From the NCBI GenBank assembly GCA_019358895.1, contig JAHHIG010000004.1:1-64000 (forward strand): a DNA stretch of 64,000 nucleotides, read 5' to 3'. The notes beneath the pieces were generated by a model. It did not search any database and was not told the DNA's origin. It was given only the letters and a program-made list of their open reading frames with translations. The translations under genes and the position numbers were made by a program. The DNA is from Tildeniella nuda ZEHNDER 1965/U140. Lineage in GTDB: Bacteria > Cyanobacteriota > Cyanobacteriia > Leptolyngbyales > Leptolyngbyaceae. This document shows positions 33,778-43,023 of the stretch, piece by piece (within the stretch, counting starts at the first letter, position 1; each line of letters opens with the position of its first letter).

Positions 33778-33996
33778 TTATGCAAAACTATGTGTTTCAA
33801 CTTTGCAGGTATGGAGTAAAGTTGACCAGAGTTCATCGCGGGTCTCGTTCAAGCTCAACTGCAATGGTGTTTTTGGGCTAAGTTTCTGTTGGTTTAAATC
33901 GCTGTATCGAGAGCGAAACGAGCGGTTTTTCGCGCTTGTTTTTTGCGCTTGTACTGGGCGATCGCTCCCTCATTGCTGCTATTTGCTGCTACGAAT

Positions 33997-36123
33997 ATGG
34001 TTTATTCGGTCACGCGACATCGACTCCTGCGTTGGTGTTCTTGCTTCTGCCTTTCGACGCTAAGTGGCTACGCCCTTCTGACCAGTCTTGATTGCGGGCA
34101 CTCTCAAGCCGTTGCACAAAACGCGCCTGTGGCATTGGCACCAGGAATGAACGCAACGCAGGTTCTTCTGGTTAACCCAGCAGTCGGCAACGATGCTGTG
34201 GCGGATGGGAGCGATCGTGCCCCGTTCAAAACGATCGCACACGTGCTACAGGTCGCTCAACCTGGTACTACCATTCTTCTATCGCCAGGAACCTACAGTC
34301 AGGAAACAGGCGAAACGTTTCCGCTGCGTCTCAAGCCGGATGTGACAGTACAGGGCAGTGTTGAGACGCGCGGTCAGGGCATTGTGATTCAGGGGAGTGG
34401 GTTCTTTCTCAGCCCGACGTTTGCGCGGCAGAAAGTGGCGATCGTGGGTGCCGATCGAGCCATTCTGGCTGGAGTGACGGTCAAAAATCCCGACGCGCAA
34501 GGCTATGGTGTCTGGATTGAATCCACCAGCCCAGCCATCTTGGACAGTACCTTTACCGAAAGTGGGCATGACGGCATCTCGGTGACAGGCAGTGGTTCGC
34601 CGCTCATTCGCAACAACTATTTTTATCAGAACGGCGCGAACGGCATCACGATCTACGGTACGTCACGGGCAGAGGTGCGAGAGAACATCTTTGAACAGAC
34701 TGGGTTTGCGATCAATGTGAATCAGAAGGCGGCACCGCTGCTCATTGGCAACCGCATTACCCAAAATAAGGATGGGATTGTGGTGCAGGCGAACGCACAG
34801 CCGATCGTGCGAGATAATTCAGTTGATGGCAACACGCGAGATGGACTGGTGGCGATCGCCCAGTCGCGCCCCAACCTGGGAACCGCAACGCTACCAGGCG
34901 GCAACTCGTTTCGCAACAATGGTCAGTTTGATGTGAACGCTAAAGGGCTGCGTCAGACCATTCCTGCTTTTGGCAATGATTTGCACAAAACGATCGGCAC
35001 GTTGGATTTAACGGGTACTAGCCCTGAAGTATCGACATCATCCGGTACGCCAATGCCCTGGTCACTGTCTGCCGTGCCACGATCGCCCGTCAGCGCCGAT
35101 CAATCAACCGCTGCTAATGGCAAGAGTGCCGCAAACCGCGTTCAGAAGCCAGCGATAGGTAAACCGTCGATCGCTATGGCAGCGATCGCAGCGACCAATC
35201 AAGCGACTGCGGACACCATTCCCTTTGGACAACGGTTAGTCAGCGATCGCTCAGTCGGCACGGTTGCACAGACCATACCTCAAGCGCTGCCACGTCCATC
35301 TGCAACCAGCGAGCCAGTAGGCGATGGCATTTCTGCGGCATCGTTTCCCGTACCAATCGTGCAGCCAGTCCGATCACTGAGTCGTCCAATCGTGCCTCTA
35401 GCAGCCGTTGCCTTACCTTCCAGTGCCTCACCAGAGCCTGAGTTTCCAGTACCGTCAGCGCTTTCTGGCAGACAAACGCAGTCGCCACCGCGCGCAATGC
35501 AGGTTGTGAGAGTTGCCATTGCACCACCAACGCCTGTGCAACGGGTCTTGCAACGTACACAAGCGCCGCATACGAGCCAGCCGCCAGCTATGACACTACG
35601 TCCAGTCTCGCTGCAAGACAGTGCCCCGATCGCGGTCATCCCCAGTTCCAGAGCGATCGCTACCCGTGTTTCTACAGGGACACGCGCGATCGAGATTCCT
35701 GTTCCCGCACCGGAAGCGCGATCGACCCCATCACCGATGCCTAGACGCGCTACCGTTGCCACCTCGTCAATCTCTGCTCAGTCTGGAACATTGGCAAGCG
35801 CTGGTTTATTGCCTGTGCCCAACCCGAATGCCCCGATTGGCGTTGTGGGCAGTTTGCCCAACGTGTATCACGCGCAGCAGAATGCTTCTAGCAAAGTGTT
35901 TGCATCTCGCGCTGCGTTGGGACTGCGCTATCGCGTGGTCGTCGAGGCTGACGACAGCAAGCAAGCACAACTACGTACCACCTTTCCCAATGCCTTTCGC
36001 ACATCCATTAAGGGACGAAGCCTGGTGCAAGTAGGTGCTTTTGGCGATCGTACTAAAGCCGATCAGTTGATGCAGACCCTCAGCAGTCAGGGAGTGCAGG
36101 CGATGGTTGAAACGTTGGAATAG
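33997..36123 (+). CDS. DUF1565 beta-helix protein with C-terminal SPOR-like domain
   Basis: A large exported protein. I chose ATG 33997; the N-terminus MVYSVTRHRLLRWCSCFCLS leads to AVAQNAP, a probable signal cleavage. Residues about 55-330 are a right-handed parallel beta-helix (DUF1565 type): VNPAVGNDAVADGSDRAPFKTI, then repeated turns such as GVWIESTSPAILDSTFTESGHDGI. A disordered Pro/Ser/Ala/Val-rich region covers about 340-640. The C-terminal 70 residues (YRVVVEADDSKQ... LVQVGAFGDRTKADQLMQTL) are like a SPOR domain, which binds denuded peptidoglycan. It probably works in the envelope; the partner is unknown. Confidence 0.82.
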   Translation: MVYSVTRHRLLRWCSCFCLSTLSGYALLTSLDCGHSQAVAQNAPVALAPGMNATQVLLVNPAVGNDAVADGSDRAPFKTIAHVLQVAQPGTTILLSPGTYSQETGETFPLRLKPDVTVQGSVETRGQGIVIQGSGFFLSPTFARQKVAIVGADRAILAGVTVKNPDAQGYGVWIESTSPAILDSTFTESGHDGISVTGSGSPLIRNNYFYQNGANGITIYGTSRAEVRENIFEQTGFAINVNQKAAPLLIGNRITQNKDGIVVQANAQPIVRDNSVDGNTRDGLVAIAQSRPNLGTATLPGGNSFRNNGQFDVNAKGLRQTIPAFGNDLHKTIGTLDLTGTSPEVSTSSGTPMPWSLSAVPRSPVSADQSTAANGKSAANRVQKPAIGKPSIAMAAIAATNQATADTIPFGQRLVSDRSVGTVAQTIPQALPRPSATSEPVGDGISAASFPVPIVQPVRSLSRPIVPLAAVALPSSASPEPEFPVPSALSGRQTQSPPRAMQVVRVAIAPPTPVQRVLQRTQAPHTSQPPAMTLRPVSLQDSAPIAVIPSSRAIATRVSTGTRAIEIPVPAPEARSTPSPMPRRATVATSSISAQSGTLASAGLLPVPNPNAPIGVVGSLPNVYHAQQNASSKVFASRAALGLRYRVVVEADDSKQAQLRTTFPNAFRTSIKGRSLVQVGAFGDRTKADQLMQTLSSQGVQAMVETLE

Positions 36124-36139
36124 GGAGTGGGGAGTGTTT

Positions 36140-36180
36140 GAAGCTTAGAAGTTGTTTGAAACGTGTCTAAGTAGGAAGGC
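36140..36180. repeat. Partial end of the AGAGGTTGTTTGAAAAGT element
   Basis: TTAGAAGTTGTTTGAAACGTGTCTAAG resembles the left end of the element at 40383, including GTGTCT after the inverted repeat. Only about 30 bp are recognisable, next to the tandem array. Confidence 0.45.
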
Positions 36181-36195
36181 ACATTGAATCTAAGA

Positions 36196-36595
36196 CCTGC
36201 GTAGAATGGGCAAAGCGCAGCATGCCCATAGTCAGCTTTAGTGATGGACACGGGAAGACCCTTTGTCCATCCTACGTTTCGTGCTAAAGCTCTTAGCCTG
36301 CGTAGAATGGCAAAGCGCAGCATGCCCATAGTCAGCCTTAGTGATGGACACGGGAAGACCCTTTGTCCATCCTACGTTTCTACGTTTCGTGCTAAAGCTC
36401 TTAGCCTGCGTAGAATGGGCAAAGCGCAGCATGCCCACAGTCAGCCTTAGTGATGGACACGGGAAGACCCTTTGTCCATCCTACGTTTCATGCTAAAGCT
36501 CTTAGCCTGCGGAGAATGGGCAAAGCGCAGCATGCCCATAGTCAGCCTTAGTGATGGACACGGGAAGACCCTTTGCCCATCCTACGTTTCGTGCT
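36196..36595. repeat. Four-copy 101-bp tandem array with two hairpins per unit
   Basis: Units start with CCTGCG at 36196, 36297, 36405 and 36506. The spacing is 101, 108 and 101; the 108 is explained by one deleted G and an 8-bp TACGTTTC duplication. Each unit holds ATGGGCA/TGCCCAT and GATGGACA/TGTCCATC hairpins, separated by AGTCAGCCTTAGT. The copies are nearly identical, so the expansion is recent. The array fills the gap between the DUF1565 gene and the convergent cysteine hydrolase gene. Confidence 0.9.
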
Positions 36596-36610
36596 GCTGA
36601 CCGCTAACCG

Positions 36611-37636
36611 CTACAACAAAAGCGCATCGGTTGATTTCACTACTTGCATTCCTGCATCGGCAAAGCGTTGAAACGCAGCGGTTGCCTGGTCGGTGAAGTC
36701 TACAACGCCAGGAACGACGACGGGTGAGGTGCAGTCGTCTAGCAGATAGACTTTTTTTGCCAATTTGGGGTCGCGTACCTGAATGTTGGTGAGCAGATCG
36801 TCGATCGTCCACGCAACGCAGTGACTTTTTGCCTGCCCCGCAATGACGACGGCATCAAAATCTAGCAGTGTTTGGATGAGAGATGTATTCGTTTGAGCGA
36901 TCGCACTGCCATCGGCTCGATCCAGCACTTCAGGACGCAGCACCGAGTAGTTTTCGGTTAAGGGATTGCCACCCTTGATCTCAAAGTGAGTCTGACTGCT
37001 GCGGGCGATGTTATGGAAGAAGCACGCTTCCTCAACGGCTGAGACGAGCGCATGACCGATGCCGCCTAGCATGGAGTGATAGGGCCAAACGGTCAGGGGA
37101 TATTTGCCGTTGTCGCTCAGGCGTTGGGTGTAGTGAAGGGCGAAGGCTTGCAACGTTGCGTAGTCGCCGTTGGCGATGCTGGAGGCGATCGCCGGGTTCA
37201 CTTTCCATTTGCCATCCTTCACCTCATCAAACGCAATCATTGTCATCGGTTGCGGATGCTTGCCTGCTTCATCGACCCAAAACACAGGATGAAAGATTTG
37301 CGTTGCAGTATGCGTATCCATCGTTGGCACGATCGCGGTCAGCACGCCCAAGTTGCGGTAGATGAATTCGCACAAGCGCACATTATCTTCTACGGCACCC
37401 ATGCCTGATCGACCACCGACGAATAGCTCAAAGTCGGGAATGCAAAACGTATTTTGAGCATCGATAATGAGCAAACAGATGCGGGGCGAGTCCGTTGCTG
37501 CGGGCTGCAAATTGTGTTGTGTCGCCCAATCAGTTGCTTGTGCCGCGCGATCGCCATAGGGCACTCGCCACACTTCACCCACACGCGCAGCATCAAAAAA
37601 GGTGGGAATGGGAAGCTGAGTCGTTTGCGTGGTCAT
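36611..37636 (-). CDS. Isochorismatase-family cysteine hydrolase
   Basis: Isochorismatase-like hydrolase of 341 residues, long for a family usually of 180-220. The catalytic Asp is in [11 protein letters not shown] (about D59), the Cys is in [17 protein letters not shown] (about C268), and the basic residue is likely in the [15 protein letters not shown] region. An insert of about 100 residues ([26 protein letters not shown]...) lies between the halves. Possible activities include nicotinamidase-like amide hydrolysis; the substrate is not known. A single gene, following the 101-bp array. Confidence 0.8.
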   Translation of the reverse strand: MTTQTTQLPIPTFFDAARVGEVWRVPYGDRAAQATDWATQHNLQPAATDSPRICLLIIDAQNTFCIPDFELFVGGRSGMGAVEDNVRLCEFIYRNLGVLTAIVPTMDTHTATQIFHPVFWVDEAGKHPQPMTMIAFDEVKDGKWKVNPAIASSIANGDYATLQAFALHYTQRLSDNGKYPLTVWPYHSMLGGIGHALVSAVEEACFFHNIARSSQTHFEIKGGNPLTENYSVLRPEVLDRADGSAIAQTNTSLIQTLLDFDAVVIAGQAKSHCVAWTIDDLLTNIQVRDPKLAKKVYLLDDCTSPVVVPGVVDFTDQATAAFQRFADAGMQVVKSTDALLL

Positions 37637-37679
37637 AGCGCAATCTTCACCGCTGCGATGGACATCTCTCTCGATTATC

Positions 37680-37910
37680 GATCAGAAAAGTGCGACTGTG
37701 GACTCAAAACTACGCTATGACCATTGCTTTGTGCATCGATCGATCTCGAATGGATTGCCATCGATCTCAAATGTAGAGCTATCAATTTCAAATGTAGAGC
37801 TATCGATCTCGAATGTAGAGCTATCGATCTCAAATGTAGAGTCATCGCTCTCGATTGCATCCTGATCGAGCTTGAACGTGGTGCGATCACTCTTGATTGC
37901 ATCTTGATCC
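37680..37910. repeat. 21-bp-period intergenic array C
   Basis: Eleven units of exactly 21 bp start at 37680, 37701, 37722, 37743 and so on. The most regular are ATCTCAAATGTAGAGCTATC plus G at 37764-37847. The phase-conserved core TCTCAAATG resembles the TTTCAAGTG of arrays A and B, and CGATC closes most units. It fills the gap between the cysteine hydrolase and Uma2 genes. Confidence 0.85.
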
Positions 37911-37945
37911 ATTGGCGATCGCATCAACTAACAGAAACCCGGTTT

Positions 37946-38521
37946 CTAATCGCGATCGCTAAAAACTTGAGCAGTCGTCAGGTTGAGCGCGCCCAGTCGG
38001 GGAGAAGACAGCGGCTCAGCACCACTTAATGTCGCAACCTCTCGATACACATCGTCTTGCAATGTCAAAAGCAAAATGGTTTGCAGTTGCGGATCGACCA
38101 CCCAATATTCGGGAATGCCACGATCCTGATACTGCATCCGCTTGGCAGTGTAATCTCTGTCTCGCTGCAATTCTCCAGGGCTAACAATTTCAATCACCAG
38201 GTCGGGCGGAGCCATCGAGAGCCGAATGGTGTTGCGCCGCTTTAACTGGTCAATGTGCTCTGCACGAATGATGGTCAAGTCCGGGTAGCGGTTTCTCGGT
38301 TCGCCTCGCACTTCGAGTTCTAAACCGTGACTCCTAAGTCTGCGATGTCCAACGATCGGCAGGAAGATGGCAAAGAGAAAGTTGGCAATCTCAACATTCA
38401 GTCCTGATTCGGGTGGCACTTCGATCAACTCTCCATTAAAAAGCTCGTACAGGTTCTCTGTGCCATCGTCGTAGGACAGATACTCTTCAAAGCTAAGAAA
38501 GCGCTGCGTTGTCTGAGTCAT
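37946..38521 (-). CDS. Uma2 family protein (DUF820)
   Basis: A second Uma2 protein, 191 residues, PD-(D/E)xK-like. It begins with FEEYLSYDDGTENLYELFNGELIEVPPES, where the Glu in the family motif NGELIE is visible. RYPDLTIIRAEH and PPDLVIEIVSPGE follow with the core acidic residues, and AKRMQYQDRGIPEYWVVDPQ is the C-terminal helix and strand. It is not close in sequence to the copy at 9395. Array C lies just downstream of it, as array A lies just downstream of the other Uma2 gene. Confidence 0.88.
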   Translation of the reverse strand: MTQTTQRFLSFEEYLSYDDGTENLYELFNGELIEVPPESGLNVEIANFLFAIFLPIVGHRRLRSHGLELEVRGEPRNRYPDLTIIRAEHIDQLKRRNTIRLSMAPPDLVIEIVSPGELQRDRDYTAKRMQYQDRGIPEYWVVDPQLQTILLLTLQDDVYREVATLSGAEPLSSPRLGALNLTTAQVFSDRD

Positions 38522-39026
38522 TGTGTTTCGCAGAAAGGCACGATCGCCGCTGGATTGCCTTCATTTTATGCTGTTCTCTACTCGTGCTTAATGTTGGACA
38601 ACCAGTCGAAGCTATCAGCTATCAGCTATCAGCTATCAGCTATCAACTTTTCGCTCTACTTTCATCAGCACCTGACGGTCGTACTTGATTTTGATCAGTT
38701 TGACTATTTCCTCGAATGTGATGCAGTGTAGCTTCTTTGACCGTTGGCTTTAGGCTTTGCTGGTAAGAATACGATCGCCCCTGCTATACTCCCGCGAACG
38801 ATCGCCGCTGGATTGCCTTCACCAGCCTTTGGTGCCGTCATCGTCAAGGTCTGTCAGCGACGGCGATCGTTCATCACCGCAGATAACGGCTGCACTCTGT
38901 TAGAATGCAAAGCTGTGGCATCCGCGTCCGGTCTTAGCGTTACTGCCTTTTCAGCTCGTCACATTTGATTTTTCCGCCTAAGACTGACGCTGCTATGGCG
39001 GGGGCTGATGCTACTACTGGAGCTTT
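38522..39026. other. 505-bp gap before the helicase gene
   Basis: Contains CAGCTAT heptamers (38610-38645, about five copies) and a block CGATCGCCGCTGGATTGCCTTCA-like, repeated at about 38541 and 38801. A 74-codon ORF at 38744-38968 has no protein-like features. No gene seen. Confidence 0.55.
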
Positions 39027-40370
39027 ATGTCGTTTTCCACTCTCGGTCTTTCCGCTGCTATTCTCCGTGCCGTTACCGAACGCGGTTACACCGAACCAAC
39101 GCCCATTCAATTGCAGGCGATTCCGGCTGTGCTGTCGGGTGGCGACTTACTAGCAGGTGCCCAAACGGGTACTGGCAAGACCGCTGGTTTTACACTGCCG
39201 ATTTTGCATCTTCTGTCGGAGGTGAAGGGCGATCGTCCTGCTGCCTCAAGCAGCCAGCCCCGCAAGCGATCGCCCATCAGAGCATTGATTCTCACTCCAA
39301 CGCGGGAACTTGCTGCCCAAGTCGAAGAAAGTGTGCGTGAGTACGGCAAGTACGTGAAACTCACCTCCATGACCATTTTCGGTGGCGTTGGGATGAATCC
39401 CCAGGTGCAGCGGCTGAAAGGTGGTGTTGATATTCTCGTAGCAACGCCAGGGCGGCTACTCGATCATGTCCAGCAGGGTACCGTCGATTTGTCACGCATC
39501 GAGATCCTGGTGCTGGATGAAGCCGATCGCATGTTGGATATGGGCTTCATCCGCGATATTCGCCGTATTCTCGCGCTACTGCCTAAGCAACGACAGAATC
39601 TGCTGTTCTCGGCGACCTTTTCCAGCGAGATCAAAGCCTTTGCGTCTAGTCTGCTCGATCGCCCCACGATGATCGAGGCAGAGCGCCGTCATCTCACTGC
39701 CGATACGGTGGCTCAAAAAGTGTATCCGGTCGATCGTGATCAAAAGCGGCAACTGCTCACTCACCTCATCAAAGAACACAACTGGTTTCAGGTTTTAGTT
39801 TTCACGCGTACCAAGCATGGTGCCGATCGACTCGTCAAACAGCTTACCGAAGACCGCATCCTGTCGCTGGCGATTCATGGCAACAAGAGTCAGGCAGCGC
39901 GTACTCGTGCGCTGGCAAAGTTCAAAGATGGTAGCTTGCAGGTGCTGGTAGCCACTGATATTGCTGCGCGCGGCATCGATATCAACGATCTGCCCTATGT
40001 CGTCAACTTTGAGTTGCCCAATGTGCCGGAAGATTATGTTCATCGCATTGGTCGCACAGGACGCGCTGGTGCAGTCGGCGAAGCCGCATCGCTGGTCTGT
40101 GTGGATGAACTCAAGCTCCTGGCAGACATCGAACGGCTCATTAAACAGCCCCTGCCCAGAGAAATCGTTCCAGGCTTTGAACCGAACCCGCACGCAAAGC
40201 CAGAACCCATTCAAAACGGGCAGCGTGGACAAGCCTCTCGTAGCAAGCGCCCGGATCGTGCTCCGTCTCGATCGCCTCAAGCAACTCCTCAACCCCGATC
40301 AGCACGGCACTCTGAAGGGGAACATGGCGCACGATCGCCCGTCTCTCGTCGCCCGACCGGACGACACTAA
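39027..40370 (+). CDS. DEAD-box RNA helicase
   Basis: ATP-dependent RNA unwinding, probably in ribosome biogenesis or RNA turnover. It is RhlE-like: Q motif [13 protein letters not shown], motif I AQTGTGKT, Ia [15 protein letters not shown] in [19 protein letters not shown], then [12 protein letters not shown] and HRIGRTGR in the second domain. The tail after residue 380 is rich in Arg, Ser, Pro and Gln, and probably binds RNA. The length is 447 residues. No cold-shock leader was recognised upstream. Confidence 0.94.
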   Translation: MSFSTLGLSAAILRAVTERGYTEPTPIQLQAIPAVLSGGDLLAGAQTGTGKTAGFTLPILHLLSEVKGDRPAASSSQPRKRSPIRALILTPTRELAAQVEESVREYGKYVKLTSMTIFGGVGMNPQVQRLKGGVDILVATPGRLLDHVQQGTVDLSRIEILVLDEADRMLDMGFIRDIRRILALLPKQRQNLLFSATFSSEIKAFASSLLDRPTMIEAERRHLTADTVAQKVYPVDRDQKRQLLTHLIKEHNWFQVLVFTRTKHGADRLVKQLTEDRILSLAIHGNKSQAARTRALAKFKDGSLQVLVATDIAARGIDINDLPYVVNFELPNVPEDYVHRIGRTGRAGAVGEAASLVCVDELKLLADIERLIKQPLPREIVPGFEPNPHAKPEPIQNGQRGQASRSKRPDRAPSRSPQATPQPRSARHSEGEHGARSPVSRRPTGRH

Positions 40371-40382
40371 AAGCATTCGCTA

Positions 40383-40555
40383 AGAGGTTGTTTGAAAAGT
40401 GTCTGGCGGTTAAAACCGCGACTACGTAAACAAAGTCCGCCTGCGCGGACTACCGCAGAGTAAGGGTTTTATAACCTGCGTAGGCAGGTTTTGTGCGTGT
40501 AGCCGCGACTTCAGTCGCCAGAGCGACACGCATCTGGACTTTTAAAACATCCTCT
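40383..40555. mobile_element. 173-bp MITE with AGAGGTTGTTTGAAAAGT ends
   Basis: AGAGGTTGTTTGAAAAGT (40383-40400) matches the reverse complement of 40538-40555 at 15 of 18 positions. The core contains GCGGACT/AGTCCGC and GCGACT/AGTCGC pairs (for example GTCCGCCTGCGCGGAC). There is no ORF. A fragment of the same end lies at 36145. From 40556 to 41011 I see no gene; the sequence is plain, with a TCCCCCC-rich stretch near 40840. Confidence 0.65.
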
Positions 40556-41011
40556 AAGGATCAACGCCACTCTGACTGGTGGCATTGCGCTGTCAGGGTG
40601 AATTGCGATCGAGCGATTGTATTTTTCTTTACCCAGTCTTTAGCTTGACGCGTAGTAGATTCATTGGATAAAGAGTGGCTTAAAAAATCGCCGTAGCAAT
40701 CTTAAAGTTACGGTCAAAGCAGTTTTCAGGGAGACTCTATCTCTGAGACGACCCCTATTCTCTGAGATGCTTTGAGACGACACTGTTGTGGAGTGCTAAC
40801 CAACCATTGTTCGATCAACTCCTCAGTTTAAATCCCCCCGAAATCCCTCCGAAATCCCCCCTAAATGCCCATTGTCTGCTTCATAAACTGAGATGAGTTG
40901 ACGGTTTTGCATGGTTCTAACTATTGAGAGATCTTTTAGACAGGAGCTTTATGTTGGACTGAGTTCAGGCTTGTTGACAGGAGCAATTTTCGGCTCGGTC
41001 GAATGAATGTA

Positions 41012-41157
41012 ACGCGATGTGCGACTTTCCTGAAAAGCCTGCCAAAACTGCCCTCACCCTAGCCCTCTCCCGATGAGAGAGGGAACCGGAACGGTCTGGA
41101 AGCCCTTCTCCCTGGGGAGAAGGGTGGGGATGAGGGCGAATTAGTTGCACATCGCGT
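41012..41157. repeat. 146-bp element with ACGCGATGTG ends (copy 2, inverted)
   Basis: The same element as at 3946 in opposite orientation, with perfect ACGCGATGTG/CACATCGCGT ends. Its inner GAAAAGCCTGCC portion corresponds to GGCAGGCATTTC in copy 1. It lies 125 bp upstream of the GT25 gene. Confidence 0.75.
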
Positions 41158-41282
41158 AATGTATCCGTAGGTTATAAGGTGCACTTTCCTGACTGGTCAC
41201 ACTAGCAACGCTCAACTCTCAATAAACATGCGTTGAATTTATCTCGCTGTCGATTTATCCCTAAAGTTAAGGATTTCTAAAG

Positions 41283-42032
41283 ATGCAAATGAGAGACTAC
41301 GTCGATCGTATCTATGCAATCAATCTGCCTTCGAGAGGCGATCGACGTCAGCTTTTGGTGCGAGAAATGGAGACGGCTGGAATGCCCTTAACGCCAGCCA
41401 AAATCGAAATTTTTCCAGCGATTCGCCCAGATACGGCGGCGGGGTTTCCTGGAATCGGTGTGCGGGGCTGCTTTTTAAGCCATTTAGAAATTCTTAAGCT
41501 AGCACGGGCAGACGGACTAGCTAATGTTCTAGTCATCGAAGACGACTTAAGTATTGATGAGCAGTTTGCTGCCGCACAGCCCCTGCTGGTCGAACAACTT
41601 CAGCAGACCGAGTGGGATTTTGTCTATTTTGGTCATGTGGAAGCCTTGCCTACGGTGTCGCCTGCGGTCTCTCTCCAACCCTATACTGAGCGGGTGCTGA
41701 TGACGCACTTTTACGCGGTCAACGCCAGAATTTTCGATCGCCTGATTGCGTTTCTCGAAGCAGCACAACAACGTCCGGCGGGGCATCCTGATGGCGGTCC
41801 GATGTATATCGACGGAGCCTACTCGTTTTTCCGCGCTCACAATCCTGATGTTGTCACGCTGCTGGCTTCCCCTAGTTTGGGATGGCAACGCAGTTCGCGT
41901 AGTGACCTGACACCGGGTTGGATCGATCGCACCCCCGTCTTGACTCAGCTTGCGGATTTAGTGAGGGCGGGCAAGGTTTGGGTTGAAAATCAACAGCGCA
42001 GTCGTAAAAAGCTGGGTAGCGAGGCACGTTAG
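41283..42032 (+). CDS. Glycosyltransferase family 25 protein
   Basis: Probably adds a sugar to cell-surface polysaccharide or LPS. The GT25 opening is IYAINLPSRGDRRQLLVREMETAGM; the conserved GVRGCFLSHLEILKLA is next; the metal-binding DxD-like site is VLVIEDDLSI. The C-terminal region MYIDGAYSFFRAHNPDV is also typical of the family. Normal length, 249 residues. It is a single gene with no other surface-polysaccharide genes nearby. Confidence 0.9.
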   Translation: MQMRDYVDRIYAINLPSRGDRRQLLVREMETAGMPLTPAKIEIFPAIRPDTAAGFPGIGVRGCFLSHLEILKLARADGLANVLVIEDDLSIDEQFAAAQPLLVEQLQQTEWDFVYFGHVEALPTVSPAVSLQPYTERVLMTHFYAVNARIFDRLIAFLEAAQQRPAGHPDGGPMYIDGAYSFFRAHNPDVVTLLASPSLGWQRSSRSDLTPGWIDRTPVLTQLADLVRAGKVWVENQQRSRKKLGSEAR

Positions 42033-42060
42033 CAGTCAGCCCCCTCAAACATCAGTGCCC

Positions 42061-43011
42061 TCAAAGCGGGTTCTGCGTCGGTATCCCAATCGCACGTGGG
42101 AACCCGTTTGGGGTCGGTGCCATCTTTTTCAAGTAGATGCAGTGGCGAATGCTGTGGGTTAAGGGCGTTGTGAACGATTCGATCGCGTCGATCGCGCCTC
42201 CCAACTGTGCCACCGCCGCTTCCAGTGCTGTCATTTCAGCCGCCGTCCATTGTCCCCGATAGAGCACTGCTGAACCACCGTTTTTGAGGAGTGGCAACGC
42301 ATACTCGGCACAAACCGTAGCGGTCGCGACGGCTCTTACTAGCGCGAGATCGTAGGTTTGACGCTGGTGCTGCTGCCGTCCTACCTGCTCGACCCGTTCG
42401 GCTAACGTGGTGGCATTGGCAAGCCCCATACTGCCAAGCACCTGATCGAGAAAGGTCATTTTTTTGCGCGTTGAGTCCAGCAACGTAACCGCCCAGGTTG
42501 GTTGTGCGATCGCCACCGGAATACCCGGAAAACCAGCACCCGTGCCAATATCGATCGCCTTAAAGGGCGTTGAAGCGCTCACCACTTGAGCTGTACCCAT
42601 CTCCTCTGTTCCCGCCCACTCTTGTTTAGTTGCTGACCGCTGACGTTCTGTCGCCGGCAAAAACGCCTTCACTCCCACCAACGAATCCCACAGATGCTTC
42701 TCCCAAAACTCCATTGGTTCAGTGATGCGCGTGAGATTGAACTGGTGATTGCCTGCCAGGATTAAGGTGTAAAGCTGCTGAAATTGCGCTTGCTGCTGTT
42801 CATTGGGCTGCCAACCCAACGTTAGCTGCCATAGCCCTGCCATTGTTGGTAAAGGCGACGTTTGAGGCACGCGTGTAAGGGGTGCTTGCTTTGTGGCAGA
42901 AGCCGCCGCGACATCTGTACTGGTGGATGCCCCTGCGATCGCAGACCCACTTCCCAGCATGGGGCTATCTACCCCTTGCTCTGTTGCTTCCACTTCTAAC
43001 CGCGTCTCCAT
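42061..43011 (-). CDS. rsmG: 16S rRNA (guanine-N7)-methyltransferase
   Basis: Methylates G527 of 16S rRNA with S-adenosylmethionine. The SAM-binding loop is AIDIGTGAGFPGIPVAI, then WAVTLLDSTRKKMTFLDQV and DLALVRAVATATVCAEYALPLLKNGG. The family body starts near residue 57 (MAGLWQLTLGW; ATG at 42843). The first 56 residues are Ser/Ala/Thr-rich and low in structure, so the true start may be that internal ATG. A short non-family stretch (TERQRSATKQEWAGTEEMG) is also inserted at about 120. The gene runs just after the ABC ATPase gene, 12 bp apart. Confidence 0.93.
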   Translation of the reverse strand: METRLEVEATEQGVDSPMLGSGSAIAGASTSTDVAAASATKQAPLTRVPQTSPLPTMAGLWQLTLGWQPNEQQQAQFQQLYTLILAGNHQFNLTRITEPMEFWEKHLWDSLVGVKAFLPATERQRSATKQEWAGTEEMGTAQVVSASTPFKAIDIGTGAGFPGIPVAIAQPTWAVTLLDSTRKKMTFLDQVLGSMGLANATTLAERVEQVGRQQHQRQTYDLALVRAVATATVCAEYALPLLKNGGSAVLYRGQWTAAEMTALEAAVAQLGGAIDAIESFTTPLTHSIRHCIYLKKMAPTPNGFPRAIGIPTQNPL

Positions 43012-43023
43012 GCCATCACCCTT

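Noticed and set aside
33669-33996. TPP riboswitch upstream of thiE
   Set aside because: The conserved CUGAGA and ACCUGAUCUGG-type stretches are absent from the sequence before thiE.
36196-36595. CRISPR array
   Set aside because: The 101-bp units have no short repeat with variable spacers, and there are no cas genes in the window.
38744-38968. A 74-codon ORF before the helicase gene
   Set aside because: No domain, and it contains the duplicated block also found at 38541; more likely repeat sequence.
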